In this document: positions 18,117 to 26,041 of the stretch, in pieces | Layout: every line of letters begins with the position of its first letter | Position numbering within the stretch: the stretch's first letter is position 1 | Assembly (NCBI RefSeq): GCF_022827545.1 | Contig: NZ_CP094669.1 | Coordinates: 772,001-836,000, forward strand | Source of the DNA: Hymenobacter tibetensis | GTDB taxonomy: Bacteria; Bacteroidota; Bacteroidia; Cytophagales; Hymenobacteraceae | Direction of reading: 5' to 3' | DNA: 64,000 nucleotides | The notes under the pieces: generated by a model | Seen by the model: the letters and a program-made list of their open reading frames with translations, nothing else | What the model was told of the DNA's origin: nothing | Databases searched by the model: none | Made by a program: the position numbers and the translations under genes

Positions 18117-18145
18117 ACTATTATATTCTATTCAAGTCTTCAGAT

Positions 18146-20086
18146 TTAAAACTTCACGAAGTTCAGCGCCAGCACTACCACAATTCCAATGACCATCAGA
18201 ATAAGGTAGGTTTCTACTGAGCCGGTTTGCACGAAGCGCAGCAATTGTCCGCCGCCCATCGTGATGCGGCCAAAACCATTCACTACCGGGTCGATGATGC
18301 CTTGCTCCACGTAGCGGTAAAAGGCTTTTGAGAGCCACATGGTCGGACGCACGAACAGCGCGTTGTACAGTTCGTCGATGTAGTACTTGTGGTAAACCAC
18401 GTTTTCCGGTGCCGAACGCTGCGCATCGTCCTCGGCCGGCCGGACGCCGCGGCTCACGTACTGCACGTAGGCTAGGATAATGCCCAGCACGCCAGCGCCT
18501 ACCGAGAGGCCAATCAGCATATACTCGGTAGCGTGATCAACTTCGGCATTGAAAGCGGCCGGGTTGAGGCGCTGCGAGTACGTGAAGAGTGGTGCGAGAT
18601 AGTCGGCGAGGTAACCGCGGCCCAGTACCAGTGGCGCATTCATAAAACCACCTACTGCCGCCAGAATAGCGAGGATGATAAGTGGCAACGTCATAGACGC
18701 TGGCGACTCGTGTAGGTGATGCTTCTGCTCCTCGGTTCCGCGGAACTCACCGAAGAACGTAAGGAACAGCAAACGGAACATGTAGAACGCCGTCAAGAAG
18801 GCCGTAAACAAACCCACGGCGTACAGCACCTTGCTGTGCTCGTAAGCGTGCAGCAGAATTTCATCTTTCGAGAAGAAGCCCGAGAAGGGGGGGATGCCGG
18901 CAATGGCGAGGCAACCAACCAGGAATGTAATGAACGTGATGGGCAGCGCTTTGCGCAGGCCACCCATGCGGCGCATGTCCTGCTCGTTGCTCATGGCGTG
19001 AATCACAGAGCCCGCACCTAAGAACATTAGAGCCTTGAAGAAGGCGTGCGTCAGGACGTGGAACAGGCTGGTGCTATAGCCCATCACGCCCAAGGCCAAG
19101 AACATGTAGCCCAGCTGCGAAACGGTGGAATAGGCCAGTACCTTTTTGATATCGTTTTGTGCCAAGCCGATTGTAGCTGCAAACAGCGCCGTAGCGGCTC
19201 CAATGATGGCAATAACTTCCAGCGTTTGAGGAGCCAGTGTGAACAGGACGTTGGCGCGCAGAATCATGTAGATACCTGCCGTTACCATGGTCGCCGCGTG
19301 AATTAGGGCCGATACTGGAGTAGGGCCGGCCATGGCGTCAGGAAGCCAAGTGTAAAGCGGCAGCTGCGCCGACTTACCCATTGCACCCACGAAAAGCAAC
19401 AACGTAATAGCCGTCACTACACCCGCCCCAATCTGCATGGTGCTGGCTTTCTGGAACACTTCGGCGTACTGTACCGAATCGAACGTCAGGTAAATCAGGA
19501 AGATGCCGAGCAGGAAGCCTAGGTCACCGACACGGTTGATGATAAAGGCTTTCTTGGCGGCGTTGTTGTAGCTGGTGTTCTTATTCCAGAAACCGATGAG
19601 CAAGTAGGAGCAGAGCCCCACGCCTTCCCAGCCAATGAACAGGATTACGAAGTTGGCACCGAGTACCAATACCAACATGCTGAATACGAACAGATTCAGG
19701 AAGCTGAAAAACTTGCCCACGTTCTCGTCGTGGTGCATATAGCCAATACTGTACACGTGAATCAGGAACCCAACGCCCGTCACGAGCAGCAACATGATGA
19801 GGCTAAGCTGGTCGATCTGGTAGGAGAAGGGAATCTGCATCGAGCCGACCGAAATCCAGTCGAACAGCGTGACGGTGTACTGATACTGAAAATTCAGAAA
19901 CAGAAACACCGAAATCAGGAACGAGCCGAGCACTGTGGCGCTGCCAAGTACGCCGGCTACCGTGCCCGAGAGGCGCTTGTTCAGCAGCCCATTGATGAGA
20001 AAGCCCAAGAAAGGCAGCAGCGGAATCAGCACGTACAGAAAAGTGGAGTACGGGGCGCTTGCGGCAGGTAGAACGGTTTCTTGCAT
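18146..20086 (-). CDS. nuoL: NADH-quinone oxidoreductase subunit L
   Basis: A 646-residue antiporter-like subunit of complex I, with the long C-terminal lateral helix expected of NuoL. Signatures are FIGWEGVGLCSYLLIGFW with the conserved Glu, LYTWLPDAMAGPTPVSALIH, the Lys/His region QNDIKKVLAYSTVSQLGYMFLALG, SNEQDMRRMGGL, and IAGIPPFSGFFSKDEIL. The C-terminus (WLSKAFYRYVEQGIIDP and onwards) is the amphipathic arm and final membrane anchor. It follows nuoK with a 94-bp gap that carries an inverted repeat. Confidence 0.96.
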   Translation of the reverse strand: MQETVLPAASAPYSTFLYVLIPLLPFLGFLINGLLNKRLSGTVAGVLGSATVLGSFLISVFLFLNFQYQYTVTLFDWISVGSMQIPFSYQIDQLSLIMLLLVTGVGFLIHVYSIGYMHHDENVGKFFSFLNLFVFSMLVLVLGANFVILFIGWEGVGLCSYLLIGFWNKNTSYNNAAKKAFIINRVGDLGFLLGIFLIYLTFDSVQYAEVFQKASTMQIGAGVVTAITLLLFVGAMGKSAQLPLYTWLPDAMAGPTPVSALIHAATMVTAGIYMILRANVLFTLAPQTLEVIAIIGAATALFAATIGLAQNDIKKVLAYSTVSQLGYMFLALGVMGYSTSLFHVLTHAFFKALMFLGAGSVIHAMSNEQDMRRMGGLRKALPITFITFLVGCLAIAGIPPFSGFFSKDEILLHAYEHSKVLYAVGLFTAFLTAFYMFRLLFLTFFGEFRGTEEQKHHLHESPASMTLPLIILAILAAVGGFMNAPLVLGRGYLADYLAPLFTYSQRLNPAAFNAEVDHATEYMLIGLSVGAGVLGIILAYVQYVSRGVRPAEDDAQRSAPENVVYHKYYIDELYNALFVRPTMWLSKAFYRYVEQGIIDPVVNGFGRITMGGGQLLRFVQTGSVETYLILMVIGIVVVLALNFVKF

Positions 20087-20103
20087 CTATAGTAATGGCT
20101 AAA

Positions 20104-20175
20104 TGGCTGCCTAGCTGTCCTGTTAAAGGCTTGGCCACGAATGACCTGCCACTTAACAAAAAAGCTATTCAGCCA
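20104..20175. repeat. Imperfect inverted repeat in the nuoK-nuoL gap
   Basis: Arms 20104-20126 and 20153-20175 match at 17 of 23 positions (TGGCTG, TAGCT and TGTTAA blocks conserved in order), with a 26-nt loop. It would fold in the leftward nuo transcript. Confidence 0.6.
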
Positions 20176-20180
20176 TCAAC

Positions 20181-20513
20181 TTAGAACTTCAGTCGATTTA
20201 ACAGATTGACGTCGGTGTTTTGCAGGTTTCGGTAAATCATGACGATAATGGCCAAGCCCACAGCTACTTCGGCGGCGGCTACTGCCATAATGAAAAACAC
20301 GAACACCTGCCCGTTCGCATCGGAGCGGTAGGCTGCAAAGGCGGTAAGCAGCACGTTTACGGCGTTGAGCATCAGCTCTACACACATAAAGATGATGATG
20401 GCATTACGCCGGGTGAGCACCCCAAGCACGCCGATGGCAAAAAGCGCCGTAGCGAAGAAGACGTAGTATTGAAGAGGAACCGTTTGAATAACCTGCGGTA
20501 TGTTCTGATCCAT
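20181..20513 (-). CDS. nuoK: NADH-quinone oxidoreductase subunit K
   Basis: A 110-residue membrane subunit of complex I with three transmembrane helices. The ATG at 20513 (MDQNIPQVIQTVPLQYYVFF) is chosen; the longer frame to 20606 adds 31 non-homologous residues and would run over the predicted promoter. The conserved Glu of the proton channel is in FMCVELMLNAVNVLL, and the second in VAAAEVAVGLAIIV. First gene of the detached nuoK-L-M-N block, with its own -7 box at 20576-20583. Confidence 0.95.
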   Translation of the reverse strand: MDQNIPQVIQTVPLQYYVFFATALFAIGVLGVLTRRNAIIIFMCVELMLNAVNVLLTAFAAYRSDANGQVFVFFIMAVAAAEVAVGLAIIVMIYRNLQNTDVNLLNRLKF

Positions 20514-20575
20514 GCGGGGCAGTTGACGGCGAAATGAAGCGGCAGGCAGAAGCGCAGCCGTAGTGAATTGGCTGG

Positions 20576-20583
20576 CAAAGGTA
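20576..20583 (-). promoter_or_regulatory. Predicted -7 box for nuoK-L-M-N
   Basis: TACCTTTG on the minus strand, identical to the nuoA -7 box, lies 63 nt upstream of the nuoK ATG. The -33 position has GTGG rather than TTTG, so the promoter would be weak or assisted. It supports independent transcription of the second nuo block. Confidence 0.5.
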
Positions 20584-20813
20584 TCCTGAAAATTGGAAAA
20601 CGCCACCCTTAAATCGGGACCTCGGCTCAGACAGTTGTGGGATTAGTACGCTTTTAATCTGTATTTAAAGGGTAGAGCAGTCGGATTGTTGAGGTGAGAG
20701 CCGACGGAGCCACTCAGTACGGAAGCGAGGGCAGCGCAAGGCACCGACTGCTTATTTCAAAAAGTGCAGGGATAATGAAGTATTTTCCAGCCTCGTTCGT
20801 CTGTGTTAGCAGA

Positions 20814-21416
20814 ATGGAAACGCTACCCCTCACCATGACGCTACCGATGACGGCCGGCCACCAGGACCAGCAGATACAGGAGGCTGTGCGCGCGCAGCGC
20901 GGCCGGCTGCTGCAGTTCATCCGTCGCCGCATCCCCGATCCCGCCGAGGCGGAAGACGTATTGCAAGACGTCTTTGCCGAACTCGTAGAAAGCTACCGCG
21001 TGCTCAAGCCGGTAGAGCAGGCTGCGGCCTGGTTGTTCCGCGTGGCCCGCAACAAAATCACGGACCTCTACCGCCGCAAAAAAACCACTTCTCTCGAAGA
21101 CGAGTTGACCCGCAACTTCTCTGCCGACGAAGAAAACTCTCTGCTGCTCGCCGATATTCTGCCCGCTCCCGACGATGCCCCGGAAAACCGGCTGCTTCGC
21201 GAGACGTTGATGGAAGCGCTTTCGGACGCACTGGCCGAACTACCCGCCGCTCAACGAGAGGTCTTTATTTGGCACGAGCTGGAAGAAAAAACTTTCCGCG
21301 AGATGGAAGAGGAAACGGGGGTGCCGCTTAAAACCTTAATTTCCCGCAAGCACTACGCCGTGCAACACCTGCGCAAGCGCCTGCAAAAGCTTTACACCGA
21401 ACTGTTCACTGACTAA
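20814..21416 (+). CDS. ECF-type RNA polymerase sigma factor
   Basis: A 200-residue sigma-70 family factor of the extracytoplasmic-function group. Region 2 is clear (RRGRLLQFIRRRIPDP-like start, then EAEDVLQDVFAELVES and AAWLFRVARNKITDLYRRKK), and region 4 reads LPAAQREVFIWHELEEKTFR and TGVPLKTLISRKHYAVQHLR. No region 3, as expected. I choose the ATG at 20814; ATG 20775 and an upstream GTG are possible but add no conserved sequence. The acidic linker (ENSLLLADILPAPDDAPE) is long. It is transcribed forward inside the leftward nuo locus and is followed by a small membrane protein, not by a FecR-type anti-sigma factor. Confidence 0.9.
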   Translation: METLPLTMTLPMTAGHQDQQIQEAVRAQRGRLLQFIRRRIPDPAEAEDVLQDVFAELVESYRVLKPVEQAAAWLFRVARNKITDLYRRKKTTSLEDELTRNFSADEENSLLLADILPAPDDAPENRLLRETLMEALSDALAELPAAQREVFIWHELEEKTFREMEEETGVPLKTLISRKHYAVQHLRKRLQKLYTELFTD

Positions 21417-21450
21417 AGCCTTCTTTGAAACACGTCCCGCAGCGCTTGTA

Positions 21451-21511
21451 GAAGCCTCTCGCATGCGGACGCCTAGAACGGTTCACAATTTGCACACCTG
21501 CGAGAAGCTTC
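21451..21511. repeat. Inverted repeat between sigma factor and membrane protein
   Basis: GAAGCCTCTCGC (21451-21462) and GCGAGAAGCTTC (21500-21511) pair at 11 of 12 positions around a 37-nt loop. It sits in the 130-bp gap of a probable two-gene operon. Confidence 0.6.
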
Positions 21512-21546
21512 CTTCGTCAGTACGACGTTTTTAGAAACCCCACATT

Positions 21547-21927
21547 ATGAATCGCTCCTTCTGGCTGCTTCGCGGCCTTAAATTCGCTCTCTTAGGAATC
21601 TTGTTTGTGGCCGTTATTGGCTTCATTACAATGAGTCTCTGGAACTGGCTCGTTCCCGACCTCTTCAATGGTCCCTTTATTACATTTCCTCAAACTCTAG
21701 GCTTGCTATTGCTGTCCCGCATTCTGTTCGGTGGCTTCAACAAAAGCGGGCGCGCCGGGGCTTGGAGCCGCCGCCGCAGAATGATGCGTGAGAAGATGGA
21801 GTCCCGCATGGCTAGTCTGTCTCCTGAAGAACAAGAGAAGTTCCGCCAGAAAATGCACGCCACTTGCAGCGCCCCCGCTTGGATGCGCCGCTCGGCACCT
21901 GAGGAACCACATAAGGTCTCTGTATAA
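21547..21927 (+). CDS. Small membrane protein downstream of ECF sigma factor
   Basis: A 126-residue protein with two predicted membrane helices (residues 10-35, LKFALLGILFVAVIGFITMS, and 48-62 around TLGLLLLSRILFGG), then a basic cytoplasmic tail. The tail has a helical stretch RRMMREKMESRMASLSPEEQ followed by EKFRQKM, reminiscent of the LxxEQ helices in CpxP/Spy-like and metal-sensor proteins, but here it lies after the membrane part. By position it may modulate the sigma factor 130 bp upstream, as anti-sigma partners do. This is inference; no anti-sigma domain is recognisable. Confidence 0.75.
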   Translation: MNRSFWLLRGLKFALLGILFVAVIGFITMSLWNWLVPDLFNGPFITFPQTLGLLLLSRILFGGFNKSGRAGAWSRRRRMMREKMESRMASLSPEEQEKFRQKMHATCSAPAWMRRSAPEEPHKVSV

Positions 21928-21931
21928 CACA

Positions 21932-21973
21932 AAACGAAAGCGGCCCCTAGTTCACTAGGGGCCGCTTTCGTTT
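21932..21973. terminator. Bidirectional terminator
   Basis: 19-bp perfect stem (21932-21950 with 21955-21973), loop TTCA, core GCGGCCCCTAG, flanked by AAACG and CGTTT. It ends the forward sigma operon and overlaps the stop of the leftward SUFU gene. Confidence 0.92.
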
Positions 21974-22544
21974 ACAGTAAGCTCCTTCTAACGGGGTTTA
22001 GATAATCAAGGGCTTTATCCTCGAATAGTTGCTCTAGCGCTTCACCGCCGTGACTGATTTTGTATTCTCTTTCGGCCTTAGTTATAGGTATAAGCCAGTA
22101 GCAATGCGTAGTATGTCCTGAAAAATTTAACAGTTCCAGATTTTCTCCGTGCAGGTATGGAAGTGATATAAATGCATGATCACAAATGGAGCCTGGTAAC
22201 CATGGCTGTCCAATATTAACAGTATGGTCCAGATCCAGGGTGGCTGAGTTTCGGTGGAAAGACGCACATAGTATTAGCAACTCAGCTACCGAGTTCGTCT
22301 GATAAGGAGATAATAGAAAGAGTTCAATTGCAGATTCCTCGGGGTTATCAAGCGACATACCTACTGTGCAATAGGTCCAGCAGTTTTGTCTAGCTGAAGG
22401 ACCAAACTCCAGTACATAGAAATATGGATGAAGTTTTTCTATAGGTCCTTCCCTCCAAACAATCTTTCTACCGTAGGCAGCAAAATACCTTTCGTAATGT
22501 GCTTGGCAAGCAGATGTATAATTTTTTAAGGTAGAAAACTTCAT
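21972..22544 (-). CDS. Suppressor-of-fused (SUFU) domain protein
   Basis: A 190-residue cytoplasmic protein. The C-terminal half carries the SUFU-family pattern: GQPWLPGSICDHAFISLPYL, then GENLELLNFSGHTTHCYWLI, PITKAEREYKISHGGEALE and QLFEDKALDYL. The N-terminal half includes YFYVLEFGPS and NCWTYCTVGMS. In bacteria SUFU-domain proteins are often immunity proteins of polymorphic toxins, or stand alone. No toxin gene is adjacent here. Its composition is more AT-rich than that of nuo. It lies between nuoJ and the sigma operon, cutting the complex I locus in two, with a terminator on each side and so as its own transcription unit. Confidence 0.8.
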   Translation of the reverse strand: MKFSTLKNYTSACQAHYERYFAAYGRKIVWREGPIEKLHPYFYVLEFGPSARQNCWTYCTVGMSLDNPEESAIELFLLSPYQTNSVAELLILCASFHRNSATLDLDHTVNIGQPWLPGSICDHAFISLPYLHGENLELLNFSGHTTHCYWLIPITKAEREYKISHGGEALEQLFEDKALDYLNPVRRSLL

Positions 22545-22555
22545 AGAGGTAACAA

Positions 22556-22589
22556 AAAAGCGGCAACTGATTAATCAGTTGCCGCTTTT
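22556..22589 (-). terminator. Terminator after nuoJ
   Basis: A perfect 34-nt palindrome (AAAAGCGGCAACTGATT plus its inverse), 22 nt beyond the nuoJ stop. Transcription of nuoA-J should end here, before the SUFU gene. Confidence 0.92.
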
Positions 22590-22610
22590 CGTTTATCGAA
22601 TTCAATGTCT

Positions 22611-23120
22611 CTAAAAATTCCGCTCTCCAGTTTCGCGCTTGCCTAGCATTACCGCTCCTACCATAGCTACTAAGAGCAGAATAGAAGCCAACTCGAACGG
22701 TAGTTTGTAGGTGGTGAACAACACCATGCCTAGCTTGTCCACCATTCCAATCTGCGAGTCGAACGTAGTGCCGTTTACGGCGGGTAGTTGGATGTCTCGC
22801 AGCGCCACAATCATAATGACGAACAACGAGCCACCGGCAATGGCCGCCGCAATTTTAGCTAATGCTGGCTTGTGGGGCTCAGTGTCCACGTTCAGATTCA
22901 GGAACATAATCACGAACAGGAATAGCACCATAATGGCGCCGGCGTACACGATAATGTTAACGGCCGCCAAGAACTGCGCGTTCAGCAACAAGTAATGTCC
23001 TGAGAGCGAGAAGAACGTCAGAATCAGAAACAGCACGCTGTGTATCGGATTCTTGGCAAACACCACGCCTAGCGCGCTCAACAGTGCTACGAAGGACAGA
23101 AAGAGGAAGAGTGGAGACAT
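22611..23120 (-). CDS. nuoJ: NADH-quinone oxidoreductase subunit J
   Basis: A 169-residue membrane subunit of complex I with five transmembrane helices. The strongly conserved third helix is present (AAVNIIVYAGAIMVLFLFVI), including the pi-bulge Tyr-Ala-Gly segment, after NPIHSVLFLILTFFSLSGHYLL. The C-terminal helix ASILLLVAMVGAVMLGKRE matches the family. It is the last gene of the nuoA-J block; in most operons nuoK follows directly, but here a terminator and three foreign genes intervene. Confidence 0.95.
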   Translation of the reverse strand: MSPLFLFLSFVALLSALGVVFAKNPIHSVLFLILTFFSLSGHYLLLNAQFLAAVNIIVYAGAIMVLFLFVIMFLNLNVDTEPHKPALAKIAAAIAGGSLFVIMIVALRDIQLPAVNGTTFDSQIGMVDKLGMVLFTTYKLPFELASILLLVAMVGAVMLGKRETGERNF

Positions 23121-23131
23121 TTCAGATGTTT

Positions 23132-23180
23132 TTTGTTGTCTTAAGCCCGCAAAGTCTTTCGCGCTGCTTAAGACAACAAA
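23132..23180. repeat. 15-bp perfect inverted repeat in the nuoI-nuoJ gap
   Basis: TTTGTTGTCTTAAGC (23132-23146) is the exact inverse of 23166-23180, with a 19-nt loop. It fills most of the 68-bp intercistronic gap. Confidence 0.8.
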
Positions 23181-23188
23181 TGTAGTAG

Positions 23189-23767
23189 TTACGCCGGTTG
23201 CTGAACCATCTTGTTGCGGAGAGCTTCGGCTTGCTCTGGCGTGAGCTGAATGCCGCGCTCTGAACGTTTCGACGGATCAACTGGCTCTACGAGACGGTCT
23301 TTGCCGTAGATGAACTCGTCACGCTCGAAGCGTGGCGGGGCCATTTTATCGGCTTGGAGATACACGGCAGCTTTCGGGCAGGCTTCTTCGCAGAGGCCGC
23401 AGAAAATGCAACGTAGCATGTTCACTTCGTAGCTAATGGCATACTTTTCTTCGCGGTAAAGGCCTTCCTCGCCTTTTTTCCGCTCGCCAGCTACCATCGT
23501 AATGGCTTCGGCGGGGCAGGCTACGGCACAAAGGCCACAGGCCGTGCACCGCTCCCGGCCCTGCTCATCGCGCTTAAGCACGTGCAAGCCACGGAAGATA
23601 GGGGAGAAAGGACGCACCTCTTCGGGGTAGCGCACAGTGGCCTTCTTCATGAAGAAGTGGCGCATCGTGATGCTCAGACCTTGGAAGATAGCTGGCAAAT
23701 ACGCCCGCTCAGCCAAGGTCATCGGCTTCTTTTCTAATTTCTTGCTTCTATTGGTGAGAGGCTGCAT
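23189..23767 (-). CDS. nuoI: NADH-quinone oxidoreductase subunit I
   Basis: A 192-residue peripheral subunit of complex I carrying two [4Fe-4S] clusters (N6a and N6b). Both cysteine motifs are intact: CTACGLCAVACP and CIFCGLCEEACP, each with the typical eight-iron ferredoxin spacing. The N-terminal amphipathic helix (LPAIFQGLSITMRHFF) docks it on the membrane arm. It passes electrons from NuoG towards NuoB. It lies 12 bp downstream of nuoH. The C-terminal extension past the clusters is longer than in E. coli, a common feature in Bacteroidota. Confidence 0.95.
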   Translation of the reverse strand: MQPLTNRSKKLEKKPMTLAERAYLPAIFQGLSITMRHFFMKKATVRYPEEVRPFSPIFRGLHVLKRDEQGRERCTACGLCAVACPAEAITMVAGERKKGEEGLYREEKYAISYEVNMLRCIFCGLCEEACPKAAVYLQADKMAPPRFERDEFIYGKDRLVEPVDPSKRSERGIQLTPEQAEALRNKMVQQPA

Positions 23768-23779
23768 GAGTCAGTTCAG

Positions 23780-24877
23780 TTACTTAATCACGCCGAACGT
23801 GATGAGTCCGCCGGTGATAAGGATGTTGATAACGGCCAGCGGAATCAAGATGGTCCAGCCGAGGCGCATCAGTTGGTCGTAGCGGAAGCGCGGGAGAGTC
23901 CAGCGAATCCACATGAAGAAGAAGATGAAGGCGAAGATTTTGCCGAACAGCAGCAAGGTGCCAAGCGCCGTAATTAGGTTTTGCGCCGAAGCCAATTCCC
24001 AACCTTGGCTGCTCGCCAACCAGTCACGCAGTTCATATTGAAAGGGGAAGTTGAAGCCACCGAAGTAGAGTACGCTCATCACGGCCGAAACCACGAAGAT
24101 GTTCACATACTCCGAAAACAAGTACAAGCCCAATTTCATCGACGAGTACTCGGTGTGGTAGCCACCTACTAGTTCAGTTTCGCACTCGGGCAAGTCAAAC
24201 GGTGTCCGGTTGGTTTCAGCAAAGGCACAAACCAAGAATATAATGAAGCCCAAAGGCTGCTTCATTATATTCCAGTTGAAGATGTCCTGCCATACGAAAG
24301 CGCCCTCCGAAGACTGTTGCAGCGTGATTTCGCGCAACGAAAGCGTACCCGAAATCATCAGCACCGCAATCAGCGACAAGCCCATGGCGAGTTCGTAGCT
24401 AATGTTTTGCGAAGCGGCTCGAATAGCGCCGAGCAGTGAGAATTTGTTGTTGGAAGCCCAACCACCAATCATCACGCCATACACGCCCAACGATACAACC
24501 CCGAACACCCACAGCATTCCGATATTCACCTCGATTCCTTGCAGGAAGAAGGCGTTGTTGCCGAAGCTAAGGTTGTTACCGAACGGAATTACCGCCGACG
24601 ACATCAGGGCCGTAATCATGGCTAGGCAAGGGCCGAACACGAACAGTGCCTTGTTGGCACCGCCGGGGAAGAACTCTTCTTTTGTGAACATCTTCACGGC
24701 GTCGGCCAGGGGTTGCGCCAAGCCGTAAGGGCCCGCACGGTCCGGACCAACCCGGTCTTGCAAAAAGGCGGCAATAACACGCTCCGCGTATGTGCAGTAC
24801 GTTGCAATTAGCAGCGAAACCGCAAATACAACGAAGATGACAATGGATTGCCAACCAAGGGTGGGTAGTTCAATCAT
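23780..24877 (-). CDS. nuoH: NADH-quinone oxidoreductase subunit H
   Basis: A 365-residue membrane subunit of complex I that forms the quinone-binding chamber with NuoB and NuoD. Signatures are AAFLQDRVGPDRAGPYGLAQ, LADAVKMFTKEEFFP, ASNNKFSLLGAIRAASQNIS with the conserved YELAMG, and the acidic loop FAETNRTPFDLPECETELVG. Eight or so membrane helices are visible. The 93-bp gap to nuoG upstream carries a 19-bp inverted repeat. Confidence 0.96.
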   Translation of the reverse strand: MIELPTLGWQSIVIFVVFAVSLLIATYCTYAERVIAAFLQDRVGPDRAGPYGLAQPLADAVKMFTKEEFFPGGANKALFVFGPCLAMITALMSSAVIPFGNNLSFGNNAFFLQGIEVNIGMLWVFGVVSLGVYGVMIGGWASNNKFSLLGAIRAASQNISYELAMGLSLIAVLMISGTLSLREITLQQSSEGAFVWQDIFNWNIMKQPLGFIIFLVCAFAETNRTPFDLPECETELVGGYHTEYSSMKLGLYLFSEYVNIFVVSAVMSVLYFGGFNFPFQYELRDWLASSQGWELASAQNLITALGTLLLFGKIFAFIFFFMWIRWTLPRFRYDQLMRLGWTILIPLAVINILITGGLITFGVIK

Positions 24878-24888
24878 AGAGTTGCTTG

Positions 24889-24966
24889 TTGAATTGGTGC
24901 TTGCTGAATGGTTGGCCGTTCAATGAATACTAAAAAACGCCAATCAGTCAGCAAGCAGCAATTCAA
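24889..24966. repeat. 19-bp inverted repeat in the nuoG-nuoH gap
   Basis: Arms 24889-24907 and 24948-24966 are reverse complements at 18 of 19 positions, separated by 40 nt. The element occupies nearly all of the intercistronic gap and ends 4 nt from the nuoG stop. Confidence 0.78.
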
Positions 24967-24970
24967 TCAG

Positions 24971-25972
24971 TTAGCCTAGTTTCAGTGGAGGATTCTTTTC
25001 CAAATCGCGCTGCGTACTTTCAGGCAAGTCGGCTATTACCGACTGATTGAGCACGGGCAGTTCGTAGTGATTGGCCGAAATTACCGAAGAACGTTCGATA
25101 TGTGCCGGTCCTTCGATGGTCCAGTCAGCCGTTTCTTTTTTGTCGAAGCGGCATTCGTTGCAAATCCACTCTTTCACCTCGCCGTACTGGTCTTTACGAG
25201 CCGTTACGCGGAGCACATCTTTGCCTTTGTACCAAAGTGTCACATTACCGGCGCACTTCGGGCAGTCGCGGTGCGCATTCACGGGTTTCGTGAACCATAC
25301 GCGCTGCTTGAAGCGGAACGTTTTGTCGGTGAGAGCACCTACCGGACACACGTCGATGACGTTGCCAGAGAAGTCGTTATCAATGATGTTCTCGATGTAA
25401 GTACCAATCTCAGCAGCGTCGCCACGGCCTAGCACACCGTGTACACGGCCACCTTCCGAAATCTGGTCGGCGGTGTATACGCACCGGTAGCACAGGATGC
25501 AACGCGTCATGTGCAGTTGAATGAGCGGACCGATGTCGATTTTCTCGAACGTACGGCGCTCTTCGCGGTAGCGGGTCGTAGACACGCCGTGCTCAAAAGC
25601 AAAATCTTGCAGGCTGCATTCCCCGGCTTGGTCGCACACGGGGCAGTCCAGCGGGTGGTTGATGAGCAGCATTTCCACAATGCCTTTGCGCACATCAAGT
25701 ACCTGTTCGGATTTGGTGTTTTCGACCACCATACCGTCTTGTACAGGCGTTACGCACGAAGCCACCAACTTGGGCATCGGACGTGGGTCTTTGGTGGAGC
25801 CAGCAGCTACACGCACCAAGCAAGCGCGGCATTTGCCACCCGAGCCCTTCAGCGGCGTGTAGTAGCACATAGCCGGAGGCACAATGCTACCACCGATTTG
25901 GCGGGCTGCGTTGAGGATGGTTGTTCCGTCTGGAACTTCCACCTCGATGCCGTCGAAAGTTATTTTAGCCAT
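24971..25972 (-). CDS. nuoG: NADH-quinone oxidoreductase subunit G, short form
   Basis: A 333-residue iron-sulfur subunit of complex I. Cluster motifs in order: [2Fe-2S] (MCYYTPLKGSGGKCRACLV and LVASCVTPV), the His/Cys [4Fe-4S] motif (NHPLDCPVCDQAGECSLQDF), a second [4Fe-4S] motif (TRCILCYRCVY with VIDVCPVGALT), then CPKC and CNECRFD, the start of the molybdopterin-type module. The large C-terminal molybdopterin-oxidoreductase-like domain (usually to 700-900 residues) is absent; the stop is clean and the reading frame intact. Short NuoG proteins occur in Bacteroidota, so this is probably native rather than broken. Confidence 0.93.
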   Translation of the reverse strand: MAKITFDGIEVEVPDGTTILNAARQIGGSIVPPAMCYYTPLKGSGGKCRACLVRVAAGSTKDPRPMPKLVASCVTPVQDGMVVENTKSEQVLDVRKGIVEMLLINHPLDCPVCDQAGECSLQDFAFEHGVSTTRYREERRTFEKIDIGPLIQLHMTRCILCYRCVYTADQISEGGRVHGVLGRGDAAEIGTYIENIIDNDFSGNVIDVCPVGALTDKTFRFKQRVWFTKPVNAHRDCPKCAGNVTLWYKGKDVLRVTARKDQYGEVKEWICNECRFDKKETADWTIEGPAHIERSSVISANHYELPVLNQSVIADLPESTQRDLEKNPPLKLG

Positions 25973-26000
25973 TTAAGTTAAAGACGTTAAGATTTCGTCG

Positions 26001-26033
26001 GTCATGCAGCAAGCAAAACAAGCAGCGCATGAC
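26001..26033. repeat. Short inverted repeat in the nuoF-nuoG gap
   Basis: GTCATGC (26001-26007) and GCATGAC (26027-26033) form a 7-bp stem with a 19-nt A-rich loop, just upstream (plus-strand sense) of the nuoF stop. Confidence 0.5.
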
Positions 26034-26041
26034 GGTCTGAT

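Noticed and set aside
24971..25972. Possibility that nuoG is truncated by mutation
   Set aside because: The frame is intact, downstream sequence is a structured gap and nuoH, and short NuoG forms occur in Bacteroidota.
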